6,803 nt of DNA from Caldifarciminota bacterium (GTDB lineage: Bacteria; Hydrothermota; Tepidihabitantia; Tepidihabitantales; Tepidihabitantaceae), in contig CAIVTL010000444.1 in NCBI GenBank assembly GCA_903908785.1, positions 1 through 6,803 of the forward strand. The letters run 5' to 3'. Under the pieces are notes generated by a model that made no database searches, had not been told where the DNA came from, and saw only the letters and a list, made by a program, of their open reading frames with translations. The translations under genes and the position numbers were made by a program. This document shows positions 1-5,430 of this stretch, piece after piece. Numbering within the stretch: position 1 is the first letter of the stretch; every line of letters begins with the position of its first letter.

Positions 1-300
1 CCCAAGACTAACATAGAACAGGACGCTTGTCAAGACTTTTCGGCCGGACTCCTAGTCCCTGACCTAGACTCTACCTGTTACCTTGACATAGTCTCCCCGG
101 GTCTAGCCCGGGGGCTACCCCCGGGCCACCCCAGAGTAGACCCAGGGATAGGCGGTCAGGGCGTAGAACGGCTATGTCCGCAGATACATCCGCAGATACT
201 ACCACAGCTACTACCTATTCATCTATCGCCTCGTGTACTGCGGGATGTACCTGACGGCGTAAGGGAGGTACTAGAAGTAAGTGACGAGTTGGGGTTCTAG
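1..300 (+). CDS. C-terminal end of an unidentified protein, cut by the left edge
   Basis: Frame 1 is open from the first base to a TAG at 298-300, giving 99 residues with no start in view. I recognise no family. A Pro-rich stretch at residues 60-75 is built of four codon-aligned 12-bp units reading PQIH, PQIL, PQLL, PIHL, and the C-terminus is charged and helix-like (around RDVPDGVREVLEV). Codon use is odd: 10 of 14 Leu codons are CTA, 7 of 9 Val are GTA and 5 of 6 Ile are ATA. GC by codon position, counted by eye, is about 76/42/49 percent, whereas the other genes have mostly G or C in third positions. Five CTAG tetramers lie in this stretch. It may be a foreign gene, a pseudogene or an artefact. 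Openness over 99 codons and the codon-aligned repeat favour coding; the codon use argues against a normal resident gene. Confidence 0.35.
   Translation, partial: PKTNIEQDACQDFSAGLLVPDLDSTCYLDIVSPGLARGLPPGHPRVDPGIGGQGVERLCPQIHPQILPQLLPIHLSPRVLRDVPDGVREVLEVSDELGF
95..126. repeat. Two competing GC-rich hairpins
   Basis: Bases 106-114 (GCCCGGGGG) and 118-126 (CCCCCGGGC) form a perfect 9-bp inverted repeat around a 3-base CTA loop. An alternative 7-bp stem pairs 95-101 (CCCCGGG) with 107-113 (CCCGGGG) around TCTAG. The two share bases 107-113 and so exclude one another. There is no T tract on either side, and the element lies inside the partial open frame, so it may be incidental to GC-rich coding sequence. 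Confidence 0.4.
178..225 (+). repeat. Codon-aligned 12-bp tandem repeat (PQIx units)
   Basis: Four successive 12-bp units are visible: CCGCAGATACAT, CCGCAGATACTA, CCACAGCTACTA and CCTATTCATCTA. The first two differ only in their last two bases, the third is more diverged and the fourth is barely recognisable. In the frame of the partial gene they encode PQIH-PQIL-PQLL-PIHL, so the period equals exactly four codons and copy-number change would keep the frame. Confidence 0.55.
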
Positions 301-591
301 GGCCGCAAGTTACAATAGCTAATGTACTGTAATTTCAGTAGCTTAGGTCGTTGAGGTTACGCCCGATGTGACTCCAATCCTGTTGTCAGGCGCGTGCTTC
401 ATGGTATACAAGATTCAGGTGGATTGGCCGGTCGGAATCCCGTTCCAAGCACCGTGGCCGGGGCTTGGGACGAGTGCGTGGCCGTTCGTGTTGCCGATTG
501 CAGTTCGGACAGCGGTGCGATACGTGGCCAGCACGGCCTGTTCCTCCGCCCGACGTTGCCCGCCCCGCCCCGACCCGGCCGCATCCGCGGT
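301..591. other. Stretch without an identifiable gene
   Basis: After the TAG at 298-300 come about 60 AT-richer bases (around 309-350) and then GC-rich sequence up to the promoter at 592. Three short overlapping open frames exist (368-595 and 394-618 on plus, 584-399 on minus). None has a convincing ribosome binding site, a recognisable domain or a clear codon bias, so I do not call them genes. A weak 6-bp stem (CCAAGC 445-450 with GCTTGG 463-468) is the only structure noted. No tRNA or known RNA gene was recognised. Confidence 0.5.
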
Positions 592-619
592 TTGACTGGG
601 GCAGATTTCGGCCTATGAT
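592..619 (+). promoter_or_regulatory. Sigma-70-type promoter of the LVIVD gene, probably leaderless
   Basis: The -35 box TTGACT (592-597) and -10 box TATGAT (614-619) are separated by 16 bases. Transcription would begin about 7 bases after the -10 box, which is at or next to the ATG at 626. No Shine-Dalgarno sequence precedes that ATG, so the transcript is predicted to be leaderless. Confidence 0.6.
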
Positions 620-625
620 AATCGT

Positions 626-2821
626 ATGAGCAGAGCGGTGGCTCTTCTTCTCCTGACCGCTGTCGCGGTCGGGCTTGCTGCTGCTGCTGAGCCTGACTGG
701 TACTACCTTAATCCGGATTCGATGCCACGGCTTCCAACGAACAAGCTGTTCTACCTAGAGCAGAAGCACGGGCGGGGTCCAATCCAGCGCGACGACGGGG
801 ACTCGCTAAACGTACGCCTTGTTGGCAAGTGGGGCGGAGGTCCGAGCTGGGGCGTCACGGGCAAGGACACGTTGGTCTACCTTTCTCGAGGCAGCGAAGT
901 AGTGGTCATCAATTTCGCTGATACCGATCATCCTCAGATACTCAACTACATTCAGGCAAAGAGGCTGGCTGGCAGGCCGGTTCTGGTTGATACGCTGCTC
1001 TATTTGGCCACTTCCGGCTACATCGAGGTCTTCAACGTGAAAGACCCGACTAACGCGCCGAGGGTTGGCAGGCTTGCTACGCCGGTGAGCGGCATCGACA
1101 TCGACGATACTCTACTCTACACCATCTCGGCGGACACGTTCCGGGTCTTCGACTTCGCCGACCCGGCGAATCCGCATCTCGTCGGCGCCTGCGCTGACTC
1201 TGGCTATGCCCTCGACTACGACGGCGGCTACGCCTACCTCCGTGACCGCTGGGGCATGTACATCCTTGACGTGCGCGACCCAGTGCACCCGCGCCGCGTC
1301 GCCTCCTGGGGTACAGACGTCGCGGGAGTCAAGGTCAGGGGTCACCACTGCTACGTTGCGCAGGGCTCAATGGGCAGTGGCAACCTTTACGTGCTGAACG
1401 TATCTAATCCCGCCTCCCCGTGGCAGGAAGGCGTGCTGTCAGGTGTCGCGTGCCAGGGCATCTACCTTGTTGATACCCTTCTGTTCACTCCAGAGTCGTA
1501 CATCGTGAACATAGCCGACTCGAGCCGACCAACCCTCGTGTCACAGGTCACGGCTGGCGGAGGCGAAGCTTGGGTCCACCCCTCGCTGAGATGGGGAGTC
1601 ACGGCCGGTTGGACCGGAGGGCTGCGGGTGCTGAACCTTACGAACATCACGCAACCAGTCCTGGACACTGCTTTGCTGGGTGTCGATGGTTCTGTCGACA
1701 TTACCGTACGCCAAGGCGTAGCCTGCGTGGCCTCGTACAGCACCGGCGTCGTCATCCTCGACGTCAGTGACCCCGTGGCTCCACGAGAGATCGGCCGCTA
1801 CGACTCTGCGGAGGCCTCCCGGGCACAGGCCGTCGTCTTGACTGATTCATTGCTCTACATGGGCGGATTCCTGACATCTCCACCCGTGCCGCGCGAAATA
1901 CTCCATGCGGTTGACATCAACGACCCTACCCGACCTCGTAAAGTAGGGCTTGGCGCGGGGTATAACCCCGTTGAAGCTATGGCCCTTCGCGACAGCCTCC
2001 TTTACTGCGCCGAGGACTACAAGTTCGAGGTTTTCAACGTGGCAAGTCCGAGGCAGCCGGTGTGGAGGGGAAGGTGTGACGCGTACGAGTCGGTCACTGA
2101 TGCCTGCGCACAGGGGAACTACGTCTATGTCACCCCCCGCCTGCAGGTCTTCGATGTAACCAACCCCGCTTTGCCGTTAAGAATCAGCCAGACCCCTGGG
2201 GTCACGACCAACGGCGGTTTGGCCGTCCGTGACACGTTTGCGTACGTTGCCGCAGTACGCGATTCGCTGTGGGTATTCAACATCAAGTATCCATCAATGC
2301 CCTACCTGCTCGGCGGCGTCTCCTTGGGCAATACATTCGGGTGCGACGTGACGTTGCGGGGTTCATACGCCCACGTCGGTTGCGACGACTACAGGCTGTT
2401 TGACATCTCCGCCCCGGCGGCGCCCAGGCCCGCGGGCTACTACGCGACACCCTACAGGGTCAGGAAGGTCGATTGTGACAGCACGTACATCTATGCGGCC
2501 TGCTACCTTGCTGGAGTCTGCGTTCTTGAGCAGTTGCCGGCGGGAGTTGCCGAGCCGAAGCAGGGCGAGGCGGAGCAGGCGCGGAAGGGGGCGACCGTTG
2601 TCAGGGGAGTGCTGTTCCTGCCAGCGAATGGCGAGGGGCGAATAGCGAATGGCGAGTTGCTCGATGTCTCCGGTCGGAAGGTAATGGCCCTGCATCCCGG
2701 CGCGAATGATGTGCGGGCGCTGGCACCCGGAGTCTACTTCGTGAGGGAGCAATCAGTAGTCAGTAGTCAGCATTCAGGGCCGTCAGCGGGCGGCTGCCAG
2801 AAGGTGGTGCTGACGGAGTAG
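626..2821 (+). CDS. Secreted LVIVD-repeat beta-propeller protein with C-terminal sorting domain
   Basis: This is a 731-residue exported protein. Residues 1 to about 21 are a Sec signal peptide (positive Arg, a run of Leu/Ala/Val, cleavage near AAA-E). From about 60 to 635 there are 13 full repeats of roughly 42 residues with the LVIVD signature, a hydrophobic strand then V(F/L)(D/N)(V/I)xDPxxPxxVG, for example VFNVKDP, VFDFADP, ILDVSDP and VFDVTNP. A final half-repeat follows (about 612-635). Such repeats fold as beta-propeller blades, probably for binding at the cell surface; no enzymatic residues are visible. After a charged linker (636-654), residues 655-731 resemble a type IX sorting domain: LLDVSGRKV (678-686), LAPGVYFVRE (699-708) and the terminal KVVLTE. 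Two loops of that domain are encoded by 7-bp repeats. The ATG at 626 is the only reasonable start: an in-frame TGA lies at 593-595 and the signal peptide begins at this Met. Ligand and pathway are unknown. Confidence 0.88.
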   Translation: MSRAVALLLLTAVAVGLAAAAEPDWYYLNPDSMPRLPTNKLFYLEQKHGRGPIQRDDGDSLNVRLVGKWGGGPSWGVTGKDTLVYLSRGSEVVVINFADTDHPQILNYIQAKRLAGRPVLVDTLLYLATSGYIEVFNVKDPTNAPRVGRLATPVSGIDIDDTLLYTISADTFRVFDFADPANPHLVGACADSGYALDYDGGYAYLRDRWGMYILDVRDPVHPRRVASWGTDVAGVKVRGHHCYVAQGSMGSGNLYVLNVSNPASPWQEGVLSGVACQGIYLVDTLLFTPESYIVNIADSSRPTLVSQVTAGGGEAWVHPSLRWGVTAGWTGGLRVLNLTNITQPVLDTALLGVDGSVDITVRQGVACVASYSTGVVILDVSDPVAPREIGRYDSAEASRAQAVVLTDSLLYMGGFLTSPPVPREILHAVDINDPTRPRKVGLGAGYNPVEAMALRDSLLYCAEDYKFEVFNVASPRQPVWRGRCDAYESVTDACAQGNYVYVTPRLQVFDVTNPALPLRISQTPGVTTNGGLAVRDTFAYVAAVRDSLWVFNIKYPSMPYLLGGVSLGNTFGCDVTLRGSYAHVGCDDYRLFDISAPAAPRPAGYYATPYRVRKVDCDSTYIYAACYLAGVCVLEQLPAGVAEPKQGEAEQARKGATVVRGVLFLPANGEGRIANGELLDVSGRKVMALHPGANDVRALAPGVYFVREQSVVSSQHSGPSAGGCQKVVLTE
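2624..2658 (+). repeat. Degenerate 7-bp tandem repeat GCGARNN, five units, in coding sequence
   Basis: Five consecutive heptads are seen: GCGAATG, GCGAGGG, GCGAATA, GCGAATG, GCGAGTT. They encode residues 667-678 of the LVIVD protein (ANGEGRIANGEL), a loop between the VRGVLFLP and LLDVSGRKV strands of the sorting domain. Two similar heptads, GGGCGAA and GGGCGGG, occur just past the stop codon at 2821-2834. Confidence 0.8.
2754..2781 (+). repeat. Degenerate 7-bp tandem repeat CAGNNNN, four units, in coding sequence
   Basis: Four consecutive heptads are seen: CAGTAGT, CAGTAGT, CAGCATT, CAGGGCC. They encode residues 710-719 (SVVSSQHSGP), the turn between the last two strands of the sorting domain (GVYFVRE and KVVLTE), making that turn longer than is usual for such domains. 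Confidence 0.75.
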
Positions 2822-2853
2822 GGCGAAGGGCGGGAGCAGCTTGGCGCAAGAGA

Positions 2854-2879
2854 GGACGCCCCGGGGAGCCGGGGCGTCC
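2854..2879. terminator. Perfect hairpin between convergent genes, likely bidirectional terminator
   Basis: GGACGCCCCGG (2854-2864) and CCGGGGCGTCC (2869-2879) form a perfect 11-bp stem with a GGAG loop. The hairpin lies in the 80-bp gap between the stop codons of the LVIVD gene and the protease gene. Neither side has a proper T tract; the minus-strand side reads only TCTCTT. It may therefore end transcription inefficiently or act mainly as a 3'-end-protecting structure. Confidence 0.6.
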
Positions 2880-2901
2880 GCAGTAACGGAGAGGTTTCGG
2901 G

Positions 2902-4842
2902 CTATTTGATAAGCGCTACTTTGCCGGTGCAGGTTGAGCCGGAGGCGGTGAGGTGGTAGAAGTAGATGCCGCCGGAGATGCCGGCTGTGCTGAGTTCGGC
3001 GTAGTTGCGGCCGGGTTTGCCGGCGAGGGTCGCGGTTGTGACCTGGCGACCGGAGCCGTCGTAGATTGCGAGCGTGACGTTGCCCGCGGCCGCGAGGTCG
3101 TAGGTGAACGCGAGGCCGCCGGCCGCCTGCCGCGTGACTTTGACGCCGGAGAGCGGCGCGACATTCTCGGCCATCACGCCTTCGTCACCCGGAGGCATCG
3201 AATACTGGTTCTGGCTGAGGACGATGGAGCCGGCGTTGGCGCAGCTTAAGTCGAACCAGTAGGAGCCGGAGCCTTTGTAGGACTTGACGTAGAGTTTGTA
3301 GTTGCCGGTGACGGTCGGGGTGTAGCCGATGTACTCTTCCCGGGTGCTGCTGGTGGCTGAAGCGACCAACCCGTTGGACGGGTTGTAGAGGTAGAGGTCG
3401 AAGTCGATGCTCGTCGACCAGTTCGGCATGACCATGGTCGCGGCAATCGGATAGGCGGTGGAGTTGACGTTGATGGTCCAGATGTCAATCTTGCCTTTGC
3501 CGCCGAGCGCTTCGCTCTTGTAAACGTGCGCAGGCACGGTCGGGCCCGTGCCGGTGTAGCCGCCGGCGAGCTTGATGGCGTCGTAGCCCTGCAGCCGGCC
3601 GGAGCCGTAGTCGTTCTCTTTCCCGGTCGGGCCCCAGTCCTGCGCGGTTGACTGGAGGTAGCTCTTGATTTGCGCCGGGGTGAGGCTGGGGTTGGCGTCA
3701 AGCATCAGGGCCGCGGTACCGGCGATGAAGGGCGTGGCCATCGAGGTGCCGCTCATCACCGTGTACTGGTTGGTGGTGCCCGCCTTGGCGGCCGAGATGT
3801 TCCAGCCGGGGGCGCAGACGTCGGGCTTTACGCGGTTGTCCGCGGTCGGGCCGCGCGAGGAGAAGTAGGCGAGGAAGTATCCGTTCTCGCCGCAGTCCGA
3901 CATCGCGCCGACCGTGACGGGCAGTTCCGCCGCGCCGGGCGTACTGACTGTGTAGGTCTTGGGCCCGGCGTTGCCGGCGGCGATGCAAACGACGAGGCCG
4001 GCGTTGACCGCGTTGTTGCAGGCGACGGACATCGCGTCCTGGCCGTTGGAACTGCCGCTGCCGCCCAGGGACAGGGAGATGATTTCGATGCCGTAGGTCG
4101 CCTTGTTGGTCACGCACCAGTTGATGCCGTTGATGATGGCAGTTGATGTGCCGGAGCCGGCCGAGTTGAGCACTTTGACGCCGACGAGCGCGGCTCCGGG
4201 CGCAACGCCCTTGGTGCCCGCGTCGCCGGAACCGGTGGCGATTGAGGCGCAGTGGGTGCCGTGGCCGTTGTCGTCATAGGGCGAGGTGCGGCCGTTAACG
4301 TAGTCCACCCAGCCGATGATTTTGCCGCCGTCGAGGTCCATGTGGCCGGGGTCGGTTCCGGTGTCGATAATCCCGACGACGATATCGTCTTTGTTGTAGG
4401 TGGTCGCGCCGCCGCTGCGGTCGCCGTCAACGGCGAAGTCGGTGCGGGCCTTGGTAACGCCGTACCAGGTCTCGGCCGTGGTCAGGCAGGCGTGGACTTC
4501 GTTGTCGTATTCTATCTGCTTGACGTTACCGAGCCAGGCCAGCGCGGATATCTGTTGCGGGGTCAGGTTCGCGGCGAAGCCGGGGATAATGTCCCAGCGG
4601 GCAGTTGTCGTGAACCCGCCGACCTGGGCCTGTAGTTCGGAAATCACCGCGTCCCCAGCCGGTTGGTCGAGCATGACGATTACCGGCAGTGCGCCGGACG
4701 AACTCAGCATGAGCTGGTTGAGGTTCTGGGCGATTTTGTCGCCGTCAGTGTCGTATAGTATCGGCACTTCCGGCAGAGGCGCTGCTGTCTTGGCGGCGAA
4801 CGACGCCGCCACCAGACAGAGCAGGACAGGGACTAACTTCAT
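2902..4842 (-). CDS. Secreted subtilisin-like serine protease (S8) with PPC-like and C-terminal sorting domains
   Basis: A 646-residue exported endopeptidase. Residues 1 to about 17 are a signal peptide. About 52-117 resemble an I9-type propeptide that assists folding and blocks the active site. The S8 catalytic domain spans about 120-425, with Asp160 in IIDTGTD, His194 in DNGHGTHCAS, the oxyanion Asn291 in AAGNAGP and Ser367 in SGTSMATP, so the triad is intact. Residues about 440-535 resemble a pre-peptidase C-terminal (PPC) beta-sandwich (IDFDLYLYNPSNG, GNYKLYVKS). Residues about 562-646 look like a type IX/FlgD-like sorting domain (IYDGSGRQV, GGIYFYHL, ending KVALIK). The frame stays open up to 4950, but the ATG at 4842 is preferred: it starts the signal peptide and has AAGGAGG five bases upstream. 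The substrate is unknown; a nutritional or protein-processing role outside the cell is an inference. It faces the LVIVD gene convergently. Confidence 0.93.
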   Translation of the reverse strand: MKLVPVLLCLVAASFAAKTAAPLPEVPILYDTDGDKIAQNLNQLMLSSSGALPVIVMLDQPAGDAVISELQAQVGGFTTTARWDIIPGFAANLTPQQISALAWLGNVKQIEYDNEVHACLTTAETWYGVTKARTDFAVDGDRSGGATTYNKDDIVVGIIDTGTDPGHMDLDGGKIIGWVDYVNGRTSPYDDNGHGTHCASIATGSGDAGTKGVAPGAALVGVKVLNSAGSGTSTAIINGINWCVTNKATYGIEIISLSLGGSGSSNGQDAMSVACNNAVNAGLVVCIAAGNAGPKTYTVSTPGAAELPVTVGAMSDCGENGYFLAYFSSRGPTADNRVKPDVCAPGWNISAAKAGTTNQYTVMSGTSMATPFIAGTAALMLDANPSLTPAQIKSYLQSTAQDWGPTGKENDYGSGRLQGYDAIKLAGGYTGTGPTVPAHVYKSEALGGKGKIDIWTINVNSTAYPIAATMVMPNWSTSIDFDLYLYNPSNGLVASATSSTREEYIGYTPTVTGNYKLYVKSYKGSGSYWFDLSCANAGSIVLSQNQYSMPPGDEGVMAENVAPLSGVKVTRQAAGGLAFTYDLAAAGNVTLAIYDGSGRQVTTATLAGKPGRNYAELSTAGISGGIYFYHLTASGSTCTGKVALIK

Positions 4843-4847
4843 ACGGT

Positions 4848-4854
4848 CCTCCTT
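4848..4854 (-). promoter_or_regulatory. Ribosome binding site fixing the protease start
   Basis: On the minus strand AAGGAGG is followed by five bases (ACCGT) and the ATG at 4842-4840. This strong Shine-Dalgarno sequence selects that start over the in-frame upstream ATG at 4950, which would put 36 residues in front of the signal peptide. Confidence 0.85.
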
Positions 4855-4878
4855 GGGATAATTCGGGTAACCATATAG

Positions 4879-4907
4879 ATGGTAAGACCCGCGCGGCAGG
4901 AGGTCAA
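4879..4907 (-). promoter_or_regulatory. Sigma-70-type promoter of the protease gene
   Basis: On the minus strand the -35 box TTGACC (4907-4902) and -10 box TACCAT (4884-4879) are separated by 17 bases. The predicted transcription start is near 4872, giving a leader of about 30 bases that contains the strong ribosome binding site. Confidence 0.5.
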
Positions 4908-4948
4908 GAACGAACGAAGGCCGGTTCGGAGAGGGCTGACCGTAGATC

Positions 4949-4966
4949 ACGCAGATGACGCAGATG
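4949..4966 (+). repeat. Perfect tandem pair of ACGCAGATG
   Basis: ACGCAGATG occurs twice in direct succession (4949-4957 and 4958-4966), followed by GGTTCG repeated twice at 4966-4977. It lies upstream of the protease promoter, between the two divergent promoters. Short ACGCAGAT-type repeats are seen in noncoding DNA of other bacteria; function unknown. Confidence 0.6.
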
Positions 4967-4984
4967 GTTCGGGTTCGGACAAAG

Positions 4985-5019
4985 CAGAAGTCAGAGCCCA
5001 GAGACCAGAATGCAGAACT
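4985..5019 (+). repeat. Degenerate 7-bp tandem repeat CAGARNN, five units, intergenic
   Basis: Five consecutive heptads are seen: CAGAAGT, CAGAGCC, CAGAGAC, CAGAATG, CAGAACT. The first four bases are constant while the last three vary. The array lies between the divergent protease and rpsO promoters. Confidence 0.8.
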
Positions 5020-5055
5020 GCGGAGGGGGAGAGGACCACCGCAAATTACGCCGAG

Positions 5056-5083
5056 CTCCTGACTCCTACCTGCTAACTCCTAA
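5056..5083 (+). repeat. Degenerate 7-bp tandem repeat CTCCTRN, four units, intergenic
   Basis: Four consecutive heptads are seen: CTCCTGA, CTCCTAC, CTGCTAA, CTCCTAA, with a fifth starting as CTCAC. The array ends about 15 bases upstream of the rpsO -35 box. Confidence 0.75.
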
Positions 5084-5101
5084 CTCACCGCGGTGCGCGG
5101 G

Positions 5102-5129
5102 TTGACTTTCCGGGCGAATCGGCTATTGT
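5102..5129 (+). promoter_or_regulatory. Sigma-70-type promoter of the rpsO-pnp operon
   Basis: The -35 box TTGACT (5102-5107) and -10 box TATTGT (5124-5129) are separated by 16 bases. The predicted start near 5136 gives a leader of about 24 bases with GGAGG at 5146-5150, nine bases before the ATG. That leader is too short for a large S15-binding structure of the E. coli kind unless the structure extends into the coding region. Confidence 0.6.
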
Positions 5130-5159
5130 TTGGACGCAAATCATTGGAGGAACGAATAA

Positions 5160-5429
5160 ATGCCTTTGACCAAAGAAACCAAAGACAAGCTGATCGGGAC
5201 CTACAAGATCCATGAAAAGGATACCGGGTCTCCGGAGGTGCAGGTCGCTATCCTCACTGAAAGAATCGGGATGCTGACTGACCACCTGAAAATTCACAAG
5301 AAGGATAAGCACTCGCGCCGCGGGCTCATCAAGCTCGTGAACGAGCGCCGTCGCCATCTTGACTATCTCGCCAAGCACCATAAACCACGCTACGAGAAGA
5401 TCGTGGCCGACCTGAAGTTGAGAGGTTAA
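5160..5429 (+). CDS. rpsO: 30S ribosomal protein S15
   Basis: The 89-residue product has the usual length and the family hallmarks: DTGSPEVQVA at residues 21-30 in the N-terminal part, then HKKDKHSRRGL (46-56) and the basic ERRRHLDYL region (62-70), which contact 16S rRNA. S15 is a primary binder of the central domain of 16S rRNA and helps form the 30S platform and a bridge to the 50S subunit. The ATG at 5160 has GGAGG nine bases upstream and a good promoter before that. The stop at 5427-5429 is followed after one base by pnp, the widespread rpsO-pnp arrangement. In E. coli S15 represses its own translation; the short leader here makes that exact mechanism unlikely. Confidence 0.97.
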   Translation: MPLTKETKDKLIGTYKIHEKDTGSPEVQVAILTERIGMLTDHLKIHKKDKHSRRGLIKLVNERRRHLDYLAKHHKPRYEKIVADLKLRG

Positions 5430-5430
5430 G

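Noticed and set aside
5..33. Minus-strand TTGACA (33-28) with a TG-extended TAGTCT (10-5) at 17-base spacing, facing the left edge
   Set aside because: It matches promoter spacing, but the -10 box is weak, it lies inside an open plus-strand frame of doubtful origin, and no gene start is visible beyond it.
1..315. Minus-strand gene with TAG read as an amino acid (one minus frame has ten TAG and no TAA or TGA)
   Set aside because: It is the exact antisense of the open plus frame: every in-frame CTA Leu codon becomes TAG. No other gene in the window has internal TAG, and TAG ends several of them.
368..618. Small overlapping open frames of 61-75 residues upstream of the LVIVD gene
   Set aside because: They overlap one another on both strands and lack ribosome binding sites, recognisable domains and consistent codon bias.
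4252..4861. Plus-strand open frames of 127 and 153 residues inside the protease gene
   Set aside because: They are shadows of the high third-position GC in the protease gene; the protease frame has an intact catalytic triad.
4843..4950. Longer protease start at 4950
   Set aside because: It would place 36 residues, including the ribosome binding site translated as protein, in front of a clear signal peptide; AAGGAGG points to 4842.
4985..5083. CRISPR array
   Set aside because: The repeat unit is 7 bp with no spacers, unlike CRISPR repeats, and there are no cas genes.
5130..5160. Structured S15-binding leader before rpsO
   Set aside because: The predicted leader is only about 24 bases and shows no stable stem, so there is nothing to support it.
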